From positions 1 to 10,000 of the forward strand of contig JAIWOH010000048.1 of assembly GCA_020216985.1 (NCBI GenBank): 10,000 bases of DNA, given 5' to 3'. Under the pieces are notes generated by a model. It was not told the DNA's origin. It searched no databases and was given only the letters and a program-made list of their open reading frames with translations. This stretch comes from Nitrospira sp. Lineage in GTDB: Bacteria; Nitrospirota; Nitrospiria; Nitrospirales; Nitrospiraceae. The translations under genes and the position numbers were made by a program. This document shows positions 1 to 8,340 of the stretch, piece after piece; the stretch's first letter is position 1, and every line of letters begins with the position of its first letter.

Positions 1-1233
1 CAGTAAGTCCTCGCGGACGCGTTCCCTCGAGATTTCAATCAGGCCGAGATCCGAGATGCGGGAGATTCTCGTCCTCGCCTTGTCGGACGCCATGGCGTCC
101 ACCAGCGCATGATAGACCTTCTCGCGATTTTTCTCGCGCTCCATGTCGATGAAATCGACGATGATGATGCCGCCGATCCCGCGCAGTTTGAGTTGATAGG
201 CCACTTCCTTGGCGGCTTCCAGGTTGTTGCGAAGGATCGTCTCTTCCTGATCCCGTTTTCCGACGAACCGACCTGTGTTGACGTCGATGACCGTCATCGC
301 CTCCGTGTGATCGATCACGAGGTATCCGCCCGATTTCAGCCAGACTTTTCGACTCATCGCCCGCGTGATTTCCTGTTCGACGCCCAAGTGATCGAACAGC
401 GGCTCTTCCTTGTCGTAGAAGTGGATCCGAGAGGTTTGTTCCGGGGAAAATCGTTGAACGAAATTCCGGATGGCGTCGTATTCTTCACGAGAATCGATCC
501 AGAGCTTGTCCACTTTCTTGCCGAAGAGATCCCTCACGACGCGGAAGCTGAGGCTTAAGTCGCTGTGCAGCAAGGCCGGCGCGTCCAACCGTTCCCGCTT
601 GGCCAGCACGTCCTGCCAAAGGACGTGGAGAAACTCGACGTCCGAACGCAACTCATCCTCTTTGACGCCTTCGCTGACCGTGCGCACGATGTACCCGCAG
701 CCGGGGCGGCGGACTCGTCGCATGACGTCCTTCAACCTCGATCGCTCCTCTTCCCGCGCGATGCGGCGCGACACCCCGATGTGCTCCACGTTCGGCATGA
801 ACACAAGGTAGCGGCCCGGAAGCGACACGTACGTCGTCACCCGCGATCCCTTAGTGCCGATAGGCCCTTTGGAAATCTGAACCATCACCTCCTGGCCTTC
901 GCTCAGCAACTCTTCGATGGGCTTCGCGCTCTGGCGTTTGGGTCTGAGCACCTCGGCGTCTTTCTCATCTTCTTCCGCCTCGACCACCATATCCGCGGGC
1001 TCCGCATCCAGCGAAAGATCCGACACGTGCATGAAGGCCGCCTTCTCAAGACCGATATCGACGAACGCCGCCTGCATACCGGGCAGCACTTTGACCACGC
1101 GCCCCTTGTAAATGTTTCCGACAAAGTCTTTATGCTTCGCGCGATCGCCGAACAAATCGGTGACCACGCCGTTGTCAAGAACCGCCACGCGGGTTTCCTC
1201 CCGCGTGACGTTAATGGCAATTTCGGTTCCCAT
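1..1233 (-). CDS. rng: Ribonuclease G (RNase E/G family), 3' part cut by left window edge
   Basis: Single-strand endoribonuclease of the RNase E/G family, which acts in rRNA 5'-end maturation and mRNA turnover in the cytoplasm. 411 codons are visible and the frame is still open at base 1; E. coli RNase G is about 490 residues, so roughly the last 80-100, including the usual zinc-link and dimer region, lie outside. An S1-type RNA-binding region spans about residues 37-130 (IYKGRVVKVLPGMQAAFVDIG at its start) and carries a charged insert at about 76-107. The DNase I-like catalytic part contains VIDVNTGRF (Asp317) and IIIVDFIDM (Asp360), matching the two metal-binding aspartates of RNase E (Asp303, Asp346). 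SDLGLIEISRERVR follows at about 394-407. The ATG has AAGGAG five bases upstream. The gene lies 136 bases behind rodA and is probably the last gene of the cell-shape train; in E. coli rng also follows mreBCD. Family assignment is firm; RNase G rather than RNase E is inferred from the N-terminus and context, since the C-terminus is not visible. Confidence 0.95.
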   Translation of the reverse strand, partial: MGTEIAINVTREETRVAVLDNGVVTDLFGDRAKHKDFVGNIYKGRVVKVLPGMQAAFVDIGLEKAAFMHVSDLSLDAEPADMVVEAEEDEKDAEVLRPKRQSAKPIEELLSEGQEVMVQISKGPIGTKGSRVTTYVSLPGRYLVFMPNVEHIGVSRRIAREEERSRLKDVMRRVRRPGCGYIVRTVSEGVKEDELRSDVEFLHVLWQDVLAKRERLDAPALLHSDLSLSFRVVRDLFGKKVDKLWIDSREEYDAIRNFVQRFSPEQTSRIHFYDKEEPLFDHLGVEQEITRAMSRKVWLKSGGYLVIDHTEAMTVIDVNTGRFVGKRDQEETILRNNLEAAKEVAYQLKLRGIGGIIIVDFIDMEREKNREKVYHALVDAMASDKARTRISRISDLGLIEISRERVREDLL

Positions 1234-1369
1234 GCATGCTCCTTGAAATCGAAGGCTCCGGCGCGCTAGACAAGGCGGACGCGGGCGTGCGCCCGATCGG
1301 TCGGCACCCATGTTCGGCGCGATCAGCTCGGCCTTCTTGAATATTCATCGTTTGTGTCTTCATCAAAAA
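1234..1369 (-). other. rodA-rng intergenic spacer with GC-rich inverted repeat
   Basis: This 136-base gap is the widest between the train's genes. It contains a perfect inverted repeat, CGGGC-GTGC-GCCCG, at 1282-1295. No T run follows it on the minus strand, so it does not look like an intrinsic terminator; it could be a structured leader of rng. Just after the rodA stop there is a weak sigma70-like pair on the minus strand: TTGATG (1361-1366), 17 bases, then TATTCA (1338-1343). Its -10 is poor (three of six positions), so a separate rng promoter is possible but not shown. Confidence 0.35.
1239..1244 (-). promoter_or_regulatory. Ribosome binding site of rng
   Basis: AAGGAG on the minus strand lies five bases before the ATG at 1233. 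It decides this start over an out-of-frame ATG four bases further upstream. Confidence 0.75.
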
Positions 1370-2491
1370 TCAGTAGAACAGACTCAACCGTCTCCGTTTC
1401 ACGTTCAACAAAAGCCCCAGCGACGCCATGGACATGATCGTGGCACTGCCGCCGTAACTCACCAGCGGCAAAGGGATCCCCACGATCGGAAACATGCCCG
1501 CCGTCATCCCGATGTTGACCACAATGCAGAAGCACAGCATCGAGACGATTCCCACCGCCAACAACGCTCCGAGCTGGTCCTTTGCCTTGGACGCGATGTC
1601 CAGCGAAAGCCAAATCAACGATACAAACAACGCCAGAAGAACGAGCACTCCGACGAACCCCCATTCTTCCGCGTACACCGCGAACACGAAGTCCGTATGC
1701 CCCTCCGGCAAGAACTTCAATTGGCTTTGCGTGCCGCCGAACAATCCTTTTCCCATCAACTCGCCGGACCCGATCGCAATCCTTGATTGCAACGCGTGAT
1801 ACCCCTTGCCGCTCGGATCGTAGCTCGGATCGACGAACGCCATGATGCGCTGCCGCTGATAATCATGCAACGCTCCCCAAGCGCCTTCCCACACGAAGGG
1901 AAACAACATCACGGAGAACAGCAGCGCGATGCCAAGGGCCTGGGAGCGAACGCCGACCATCAGCAACATCGCCGCGTAGACCGCGACAAAACTCAATCCG
2001 CTTCCCAAATCCGGTTGCTTCAGAATCAAGAGCAGCCCCGGCAACATCAGCAGTCCGGGCACGATCACACGCTGCAACCAGCCGACGCGGGGCGCTTTCG
2101 AATAATACTGAGCCAAGACCAGAATGAGGACGAGTTTGGCGAACTCCGAGGGCTGAAAGCTGAAGGGTCCCAGGGCGATCCACCGTTGCGCGCCTTTGCT
2201 CGTCCGCCCCTCAAAAAGGACGAACACGAGCAGAAACAACACGATGGCGTACGCGGGATACGCCAAACGGGCGATGGTGTGATAATCCCACGCCCACATG
2301 ACGATGAACGCCAGAGTGCCGACGCCGATCCATGCCAGCTGCTTCAAGTAATACGGCGCAATCCCGCCCTCTTGATCGTGGGTGACGCTATGAATGGAAA
2401 GCAGGCCGATCCCCAAAATGGCCGCGATCAGCCCGATATAGCGGAGATCAAAGGCGTCAAAGCCCCGCGCTTCCGTCATACGATCGATCAT
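1370..2491 (-). CDS. rodA: RodA, SEDS-family peptidoglycan glycosyltransferase
   Basis: Polytopic inner-membrane glycan polymerase of the elongasome. It polymerises lipid II into glycan strands and works with the transpeptidase PBP2. 373 residues, normal for RodA. SEDS hallmarks are visible: GAQRWIALGPFSFQPSEFAK (about 100-119), KQPDLGSGL (158-166), the large periplasmic loop with YQRQRIMAFVDP and GYHALQSRIAIGSG (211-243), FLPEGHTDFVFAVYAEE (260-276) and GIPLPLVSYGGS (338-349). Asp267 in HTDF corresponds to the catalytic aspartate known in E. coli and B. subtilis RodA. About ten hydrophobic helices can be seen, and the protein ends in a basic RRR tail. The start ATG overlaps the mrdA stop as ATGA and has GGAG five bases upstream; an ATG four codons later is less well placed. 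The overlap suggests coupled synthesis with its partner PBP2. RodA is preferred over FtsW because of the mrdA/mreBCD context. Confidence 0.97.
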   Translation of the reverse strand: MIDRMTEARGFDAFDLRYIGLIAAILGIGLLSIHSVTHDQEGGIAPYYLKQLAWIGVGTLAFIVMWAWDYHTIARLAYPAYAIVLFLLVFVLFEGRTSKGAQRWIALGPFSFQPSEFAKLVLILVLAQYYSKAPRVGWLQRVIVPGLLMLPGLLLILKQPDLGSGLSFVAVYAAMLLMVGVRSQALGIALLFSVMLFPFVWEGAWGALHDYQRQRIMAFVDPSYDPSGKGYHALQSRIAIGSGELMGKGLFGGTQSQLKFLPEGHTDFVFAVYAEEWGFVGVLVLLALFVSLIWLSLDIASKAKDQLGALLAVGIVSMLCFCIVVNIGMTAGMFPIVGIPLPLVSYGGSATIMSMASLGLLLNVKRRRLSLFY

Positions 2492-4356
2492 AGCGGCTCC
2501 GAGGTCGCTCCAACCCGCTCTGCGGCGGAAGCATCCGTCGCGCCCGCCGACTGCCCCTCATTCAGCTTGAAATAGGCCTCGATGACTTCCTTCGCCAGGG
2601 GAGCCGCAGCGGATCCGCCGTGCCCCATGTGCTCGACCAACACGGCGACCGCGATCTTCGGCGACTCGACGGGAGCAAAGGCGATGAACCACGCATGATC
2701 GCGGAACTTTTTGGGAATCGATTCCTGCGACCCCGTTCGAAGCGCCGCGACCTGCGCCGTCCCCGTTTTCCCGCCGATCGTCACGACGGACGATTTCGCC
2801 CTCGTGGCCGTCCCGACTTTGACGACATCGGCCAGCGCTTCTTTGATGAGGCGAAACGTTTCGGGTTTCGCGTTGATTTTTCCCCGTGGAACCGCCGGCA
2901 GCTCTTGCAAATTGCCGGTAATCCGATCCATCACCGCCAACACCAGGCGCGGTCGATAATTGACGCCATCATTGGCGACGGTGGCGATTAAGTTGGCCAT
3001 TTGCAGCGGCGTCACCGTCACGTATCCCTGCCCGATCGCTACGGAAATGGTTTCGCCGGGCAGCCACGGTTCTTTCTTCACCTTTTTTTTCCACGCAGTC
3101 GACGGCATAATGCCGGTCCGCTCGGAAGGCAAATCCACGCCGGTGCTTTGTCCCAGCCCGAATTCCTTGCCGAATTCGGCCATCAGATCGATGCCCATAC
3201 GTTGGCCGACGGTGTAAAAGTACACGTCGCACGAGTGCACGAGGGCGCTGTGCAAATTGACCGCTCCGTGTCCGGTCGCTTTCCAATCGCGGAAAATCCG
3301 GTTCCCGAACTGGTAGCCGCCGTTGCAACTCACGGTGCTGAACGGCGAGACGGTTTTCGACTCCAACGCGGCCACCGCCATCGGCACTTTGAACGTGGAA
3401 CCCGGAGGGTACTGTCCCTGAGAAGCGCGATTGTTCAGAGGTCGTCCTTCGTCCTGGACGATTTCGACCCATTGTTTGGGAGTCAGCTCGCGCGAGAGCA
3501 CGTTCGGATCGAAGGCCGGACGGCTGGCCATGGCCAAAATGTCTCCGTTGGTCGGGTCCAAGGCCACGATGGCGCCGTACTCACGACCCAGCAGCTCTTC
3601 CGCAAACTTCTGCAACCGTACGTCGATCGTCAAGTAGAGATCGTTTCCCGCCTGGGGTTTTTCCACCACGACGGCCTTCTTTTCATGGCCGTGGGCGTCG
3701 ACCTCGACTTGTTTTGACCCGGCTTGGCCGCGCATGTAGCGGTCAAAAGACTTCTCGATCCCGTATTGGCCGACGATACTGCCCTGATGAAGATCAGAAA
3801 ACTCCGGCTTCTCCAGTTGTTCGGCCGATACCTCCCCCACGTAGCCCAACAAATGAGAGGCGGTCACCCCACCGGGATAGTTTCGCTGCGATTCGACCTG
3901 GATCATGACGCCGGGCAGGTCCAGGCGGTGCGACTCGATCAGCACGGCGTCGCGAAGCGTCAACCGATCCTTGATTTTGCGCGGCAGCAGTTTTCCGCCC
4001 TTTCCCCCCAATTTCTTGCGAATGAACGCCGGGTCCAGTTCCAGCAAATCGGACAATTTTTCAATCAACGCCTCCCGATTCTTCACTTCATCCAACACAA
4101 CATACAGACTGAAGCTCGGAACATTGTTCGCCAGAAGCACTCCATGCCGATCATAAATCAACCCGCGGGCCGGTTCCATCAAGACTTGTCTGGTTCTGTT
4201 GTTCTCCGAGAGATCACGGTAGTAGGCTCCTTCCCGGATCTGCAAATGCCACAAGCGCAGCGCCAGCAGCGCCACGACCAAGAGCAAGCCTATCCGAAGA
4301 AGAATGAGCCGCCGTTGGAAATCGCCGTACTCCGCTTCCGAATAGCTTCCCAGCAC
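2488..4356 (-). CDS. mrdA: Penicillin-binding protein 2 (MrdA), elongasome transpeptidase
   Basis: Class B penicillin-binding protein; a D,D-transpeptidase that cross-links the lateral wall made by RodA. From the chosen start it has 622 residues, normal for PBP2. Layout: short cytoplasmic N-terminus, one membrane anchor (about 17-36), dimerisation/pedestal region (EPARGLIYDRHGVLLANN at 61-78, NYPGGVTASHLLGYVGE at 159-175), then the transpeptidase domain. Active-site motifs are YPPGSTFK (nucleophile Ser320, Lys323), SCD at 375-377 (the SxD form, as in E. coli PBP2) and KTGTA at 530-534. The frame stays open to 4587, but that extension would run backwards through mreD and reads as low-complexity nonsense; a GTG at 4354-4356 has AGGAG eight bases upstream and directly precedes the typical short cytoplasmic segment, so it is preferred. 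It starts 11 bases after the mreD stop, and its own stop overlaps the rodA start. The last 20 or so residues are Ala/Ser-rich and probably disordered. Confidence 0.96.
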   Translation of the reverse strand: MLGSYSEAEYGDFQRRLILLRIGLLLVVALLALRLWHLQIREGAYYRDLSENNRTRQVLMEPARGLIYDRHGVLLANNVPSFSLYVVLDEVKNREALIEKLSDLLELDPAFIRKKLGGKGGKLLPRKIKDRLTLRDAVLIESHRLDLPGVMIQVESQRNYPGGVTASHLLGYVGEVSAEQLEKPEFSDLHQGSIVGQYGIEKSFDRYMRGQAGSKQVEVDAHGHEKKAVVVEKPQAGNDLYLTIDVRLQKFAEELLGREYGAIVALDPTNGDILAMASRPAFDPNVLSRELTPKQWVEIVQDEGRPLNNRASQGQYPPGSTFKVPMAVAALESKTVSPFSTVSCNGGYQFGNRIFRDWKATGHGAVNLHSALVHSCDVYFYTVGQRMGIDLMAEFGKEFGLGQSTGVDLPSERTGIMPSTAWKKKVKKEPWLPGETISVAIGQGYVTVTPLQMANLIATVANDGVNYRPRLVLAVMDRITGNLQELPAVPRGKINAKPETFRLIKEALADVVKVGTATRAKSSVVTIGGKTGTAQVAALRTGSQESIPKKFRDHAWFIAFAPVESPKIAVAVLVEHMGHGGSAAAPLAKEVIEAYFKLNEGQSAGATDASAAERVGATSEPL

Positions 4357-4364
4357 GAGAACGA

Positions 4365-4369
4365 CTCCT
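4365..4369 (-). promoter_or_regulatory. Ribosome binding site deciding the GTG start of mrdA
   Basis: AGGAG on the minus strand lies eight bases before GTG (4354-4356). It overlaps the TAG stop of mreD (4368-4370), a layout that favours coupling of the two genes. It argues against the long upstream extension of the same frame. Confidence 0.65.
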
Positions 4370-4868
4370 ACGTCCGATATTCCGCCATCCAACGCTCCAC
4401 GCTGAATCGACTCCGTGCGACCCAGTAGAGCGCACCGCCCGCCAGCGCATCCAAAACTCCTTGGGGCAGCACGACGGTCCGAAGCGCCCACCACAGGTCC
4501 TGCTGACCGTTGAGCGTCAGCAAGGATGCCGTCGCCGATCCCGCCGAGCACGACAAGAAAAAGATCCCCAGCGTGAGCATCGGCCACGAGAGATACACGA
4601 CGTGACGTCCCGCGAAACCGGCCATGTATCCCACGACGCCCTTGACCCCCATGGCCACAACGGGATCAATGGCCGAGAACAGACTCATGACCCATCCCAG
4701 CGTCAGACCGACCAACAACCCATGAAGTTCGCCTCCCAATAAACCGGCCAGACAGGCTGCAACCAATGCGAGGTCCGGCGTCACACCCGCAATCTTCACA
4801 TGAGGCAGCAAAACGGATTGCAGGGGAACCATCAGAGCGATGAGAGCGGACCACACCAGCACGTTCAT
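4368..4868 (-). CDS. mreD: Rod-shape-determining membrane protein MreD
   Basis: Small integral membrane protein of the elongasome that binds MreC and helps couple MreB filaments outside-in to PBP2/RodA. 166 residues, the usual size. It is nearly all hydrophobic, with about five or six membrane helices (about 4-21, 32-60, 66-84, 92-115 and 133-150). TPDLALVAACLAGLLGGELHGLLVGLTLGW at 30-59 shows the family pattern of a PD motif followed by a glycine-rich helix, and the C-terminal helix is preceded by VLPQGVLDALAGG (133-145). Sequence conservation in MreD is low, so the call rests on size, topology and position between mreC and mrdA. The ATG overlaps the mreC stop as ATGA. The nearest Shine-Dalgarno-like stretch (AAAGGTG) is too far upstream to be good, which fits translation coupled to mreC. 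Confidence 0.93.
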   Translation of the reverse strand: MNVLVWSALIALMVPLQSVLLPHVKIAGVTPDLALVAACLAGLLGGELHGLLVGLTLGWVMSLFSAIDPVVAMGVKGVVGYMAGFAGRHVVYLSWPMLTLGIFFLSCSAGSATASLLTLNGQQDLWWALRTVVLPQGVLDALAGGALYWVARSRFSVERWMAEYRT

Positions 4869-5743
4869 GATTTGGGCTTCACCTTTGGAGCACCGAGGCG
4901 GTCCCCTTCGCCGGGAACGGCCAGGGATTGAATCACCAGCACTTCTTCAACACGCTCGCCGTCCACTTCCGGAACCAACTCGGCCGACAGAAACAATCCC
5001 TCGTCTTCTTTGTGGATGGCGGTGATGGTTCCGAGGGCCAGCCCTTTGGGGAATCCTCCCACAAGCCCGGACGTCACGACTCGGTCGCCCGGCCGCGCAT
5101 CCGACAACATGGGAATATACTTCAGCCGCGCCGATCCGTTGGAGGTTCCTTCGACAATCCCCTCATCCCTCGTCCGCTGCACCAACCCCGCAATGGCGTT
5201 GTTGGGGTCCGTCACCAGCAGCACCACCGACGTCGCGCTCGTGGTCTTGACGATACGCCCTACGACACCGGCCGGTGTCACCACACCCATGTCCGGACGG
5301 AGGCCGTCCGCTTCCCCTTTGTTCAAAATGATCGTTCGATACCAGTTTCCCGTATCACGGCCGATCACCTGCGCCGCGATCGTTGTCCCCCCGATTTGCT
5401 GCTTGAAATCCAACAGGGCTGCGAGGCGGTCGGTCGCGGCGGCGGCTTCCCGAAGTTGACTGTTCTGTCCTTTGAGATATTCGAGTTCTTTCCGTAGTTC
5501 CCTGTTTTCGGCTTCCACCGTCCGCAACGCGACGTACCCGGCCCACAAATCGGCGATGCCGTCGCTGACGCCGGCCACGGCGCGGAGGGGCCAGCTCACA
5601 ACCCACCCGACGGGACTCCCGGCTCGTTGGAACAGGCCCTGGAATTGGGTGGGCAAAAGAAGGAAACCGACCAAAAGCACGACGGCCAGGAGAACGACCA
5701 GCCGCCCCGTGTTGTAGGGTGCGCGAAAATTGACCATCCGCAT
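4865..5743 (-). CDS. mreC: Rod-shape-determining protein MreC
   Basis: Bitopic membrane scaffold of the elongasome. Its periplasmic part binds and activates PBP2 and links it to MreD and MreB. 292 residues, typical length. Order of parts: short basic cytoplasmic N-terminus, one membrane helix (about 13-31), a coiled coil (about 74-115, rich in ENRELRKELEYLK and NSQLREAAA heptads), then the double beta-barrel MreC domain (about 120-275) with GNWYRTIILNKGEADGLRPDMGVVTPAGVVGRI, VLLVTDPNNAIAG and GDRVVTSGLVGGFPKG features. The tail is basic and proline-containing. The first ATG lies 14 bases after the mreB stop; a second ATG two codons later is equally possible. Neither has a strong Shine-Dalgarno sequence, so the N-terminus is uncertain by two residues. 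The stop overlaps the mreD start. Confidence 0.96.
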   Translation of the reverse strand: MRMVNFRAPYNTGRLVVLLAVVLLVGFLLLPTQFQGLFQRAGSPVGWVVSWPLRAVAGVSDGIADLWAGYVALRTVEAENRELRKELEYLKGQNSQLREAAAATDRLAALLDFKQQIGGTTIAAQVIGRDTGNWYRTIILNKGEADGLRPDMGVVTPAGVVGRIVKTTSATSVVLLVTDPNNAIAGLVQRTRDEGIVEGTSNGSARLKYIPMLSDARPGDRVVTSGLVGGFPKGLALGTITAIHKEDEGLFLSAELVPEVDGERVEEVLVIQSLAVPGEGDRLGAPKVKPKS

Positions 5744-5757
5744 CGCGGGATGGAACC

Positions 5758-6858
<1,101 letters not shown>

Positions 6859-6881
6859 TCACCATTTTTGAATCTGAATCG

Positions 6882-7340
6882 TCATTCCGGGACCGTCAAT
6901 CGCCCGGCATCCAACACCTGCGTTCGCGCCACCTCGTCGCCGAGGCGGCGGCCTTGCTCGTTCCCGATAATCAACAGGCTTTCAAACGCCACGATCGCCA
7001 ACGACGCGAGCCATCCTACCCATGGAATCGCAAACGCAATCTGCGCGCAGCCCAACGGCAAGTTTCGAACGATCGATTCTTTGAACCCGACGGGACTTCG
7101 ACCGTCCACTCGAATGGTTTCGAGGCCGACCAACCGCTTGCCGATACTCTTCCCGCCCGCAAAGCCGTCCGCAATCAAAAGGTAGGCCAAGCCCGAAAGA
7201 AATCCGACCGGCGAAGCCATTTCATTTGCGGCGGCGACGATGAACAGATCGATGAGCTTGGCAATGAACCGGTTCAGAACGTGGGCCTTCGGATAGACCG
7301 CCTGTTCCGGAAACTGGGAGGTCAGCCCCTCGCCTGTCAA
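6882..7340 (-). CDS. RDD-family membrane protein
   Basis: Small integral membrane protein of the RDD family (named for conserved Arg-Asp-Asp residues); its molecular function is not settled, though some members have been reported to take part in cation/proton exchange. 152 residues. The family signature is visible: LNRFIAKLIDLFIV (Arg24, Asp31) in the first helix, GKSIGKRLVGLETIRVDG (63-80), FKESIVRNLP (86-95) and the closing GRRLGDEVARTQVL (130-143). About three or four hydrophobic segments (25-38, 45-60, 97-127). The start is TTG (7338-7340) with AGGAG five bases upstream. The gene is the first of the minus-strand train, 74 bases before mreB and directly behind a candidate promoter, so it is probably co-transcribed with the elongasome genes. 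A role in cell-wall growth is only suggested by this context; it could equally be an unrelated first gene. Confidence 0.88.
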   Translation of the reverse strand: MTGEGLTSQFPEQAVYPKAHVLNRFIAKLIDLFIVAAANEMASPVGFLSGLAYLLIADGFAGGKSIGKRLVGLETIRVDGRSPVGFKESIVRNLPLGCAQIAFAIPWVGWLASLAIVAFESLLIIGNEQGRRLGDEVARTQVLDAGRLTVPE

Positions 7341-7345
7341 GGAAT

Positions 7346-7350
7346 CTCCT
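7346..7350 (-). promoter_or_regulatory. Ribosome binding site for the TTG start of the RDD gene
   Basis: AGGAG (within TAAAGGAG) on the minus strand, five bases before TTG at 7340. It is the strongest Shine-Dalgarno in the train and is what makes the TTG start believable. Confidence 0.7.
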
Positions 7351-7363
7351 TTAAACTATGGGC

Positions 7364-7392
7364 AATATAACAAAAACCGCCATCCCGCACAA
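7364..7392 (-). promoter_or_regulatory. Candidate sigma70-type promoter for the RDD-mreBCD-mrdA-rodA train
   Basis: On the minus strand a -10 hexamer TATATT (7364-7369) is preceded by TG one base upstream (TGTTATATT, extended -10). A weak -35, TTGTGC (7387-7392), lies 17 bases further up. The expected transcript start near 7357 would leave a leader of about 17 bases that just covers the ribosome binding site. The match is by eye; the -35 is poor but the extended -10 compensates. Confidence 0.5.
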
Positions 7393-7578
7393 ACAAAGAC
7401 CGTTCTTTCGGTCCAAGCGGCTTGTTCCTATGCCGATTGCATGATCGGATTCCGAACCGAGAAGAGCGACGATACCGCTCTCGGCGGCCCTTTCTCTTCT
7501 GGATTCACCCAAATTATCTGAAAGATCCCGACATCGGCACGTTTCCATCGTTCGCTTCCTTCCCTCTTTTTTGTCGTC

Positions 7579-7608
7579 TTGTCTTGATGCCCGCCGCGCA
7601 AGTACAAT
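7579..7608 (+). promoter_or_regulatory. Candidate promoter for the SurA_N-domain gene
   Basis: TACAAT (7603-7608) is a good -10. TTGTCT (7579-7584), 18 bases upstream, is a weak -35. The transcript would start near 7615, giving a leader of about 27 bases that contains AAGAGG before the ATG. Judged by eye only. Confidence 0.4.
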
Positions 7609-7641
7609 GGTTTTTTCGGTCCTGAACGAAAGAGGTTTGAA

Positions 7642-8340
7642 ATGATTAAGACCATACGCGACGCCGCCCACAACTATCCGTGGCTTCTCAAATCGATCAT
7701 GGGCATTTTGGCCATCGCGTTCGTCATCACCATGGGATGGTGGGGGTTCGGCGAGCAATCGACCAACGCCGTCGCGACGGTCGGAGACCTGACTGTCTCG
7801 CGCGACGAATTCCGGCGCGCCTATGAGCTGATGTACCGCGCGTACAAAGAAAGAGGCGGCGGAGACTTAAACGACGAAACCTTCAAACAATTGGTGATCG
7901 ATCAACTGGTGGAGAATCGGCTGTGGGTGATCGCCGCTCAGGAGATGGGCATTACCGTGTCGGACACGGACCTTCGCGAAATGATCCTGCAAATTCCCGA
8001 TTTCCAAAAAAACGGGGCGTTCGATCCCGATCTCTATCGTCGCCTCCTCGCAGCCAATCACTGGACCCCAGCGGCCTTCGAGGCCGCCCAGAAGCAGGAA
8101 CTCTTGGCCGGCAAGGCGAGGATGGTCGTCCGCAACTCCGTCGCCCTTACTCCTGCCGAGCTGACGGAAGGACAAGCCTTGACAACGCGAGCCCAAGGCG
8201 CCGAGACTCCCGACTTCCTAGGAGGCAGAGACCGCGCCGTGCAAGACATGCTGTTGCAGAAACAACAGCGCGCGTTGTCGGCGTATCAGGATGCCCTTAA
8301 GGCCAAGATCCCGGTCAAAATCCGCCGAGAACTGCTCTAG
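7642..8340 (+). CDS. Membrane-anchored SurA/PpiD N-terminal-domain protein without PPIase domain
   Basis: Probable periplasmic chaperone-like protein. 232 residues: a short basic cytoplasmic N-terminus, one membrane helix (about 14-34, LLKSIMGILAIAFVITMGWW), then a SurA_N-type helical domain (about 43-165). The domain opens with VATVGDLTVSRDEFRRAYE and continues with FKQLVIDQLVENRLWVIAAQEMGITVSDTDLREMI and FQKNGAFDPDLYRRLLAANHWTPAAFEAAQKQELL, the characteristic pattern of SurA, PpiD and PrsA-like proteins. The N-terminus with membrane helix resembles PpiD, but PpiD is about 620 residues and carries a parvulin domain that is absent here; the C-terminus (about 166-232) is a short charged helix-rich tail ending in a normal stop. 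The start ATG has AGAGG six bases upstream. It is a single gene, divergent from the elongasome train and convergent with queA. Substrates are unknown; outer-membrane protein folding is an inference from the family. Confidence 0.85.
   Translation: MIKTIRDAAHNYPWLLKSIMGILAIAFVITMGWWGFGEQSTNAVATVGDLTVSRDEFRRAYELMYRAYKERGGGDLNDETFKQLVIDQLVENRLWVIAAQEMGITVSDTDLREMILQIPDFQKNGAFDPDLYRRLLAANHWTPAAFEAAQKQELLAGKARMVVRNSVALTPAELTEGQALTTRAQGAETPDFLGGRDRAVQDMLLQKQQRALSAYQDALKAKIPVKIRRELL

Larger units (their letters stand above)
7341..7641. other. Divergent intergenic region with small inverted repeats
   Basis: About 300 bases without a convincing gene separate the minus-strand RDD/mre train from the plus-strand SurA_N gene. 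Besides candidate promoters for each side, it holds three small dyads: GACCG-TTCTTT-CGGTC (7398-7413), CCGAT-TGCATG-ATCGG (7433-7448), and a larger imperfect one, CCGAGA...TCTCGG (7457-7484) with an inner GCG/CGC pair. Any could be an operator or RNA hairpin. Downstream of the third dyad the plus strand is pyrimidine-rich but lacks a real T run. Short open frames here have no codon-usage or motif support. Confidence 0.5.

Noticed and set aside
109..1269. Plus-strand open frames opposite rng (109-558, 565-1269).
   Set aside because: The minus-strand frame is continuous RNase G with both catalytic aspartates; the plus-strand translations are shadow sequence.
1282..1295. GC-rich dyad considered as an intrinsic terminator between rodA and rng.
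   Set aside because: The stem is short and is not followed by a T run on the minus strand.
1787..4428. Long open frames on the plus strand opposite rodA and mrdA (for example 1787-2575, 3001-3717 and 3724-4428).
   Set aside because: They lie fully antisense to genes with complete catalytic motifs, their translations are rich in Arg, His and Gln with no recognisable fold, and they are explained by the codon bias of the real genes.
4357..4587. An upstream extension of mrdA to 4587 that would overlap mreD.
   Set aside because: The added 77 residues are unrelated to PBP2, overlap mreD in another frame, and a GTG with a well-spaced AGGAG gives the normal N-terminus.
7422..7758. Small open frames in the divergent region (7422-7625 plus, 7428-7673 minus, 7351-7758 minus).
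   Set aside because: No homology recognised, no convincing ribosome binding site, and the minus-strand ones run into the promoter and start of the SurA_N gene.
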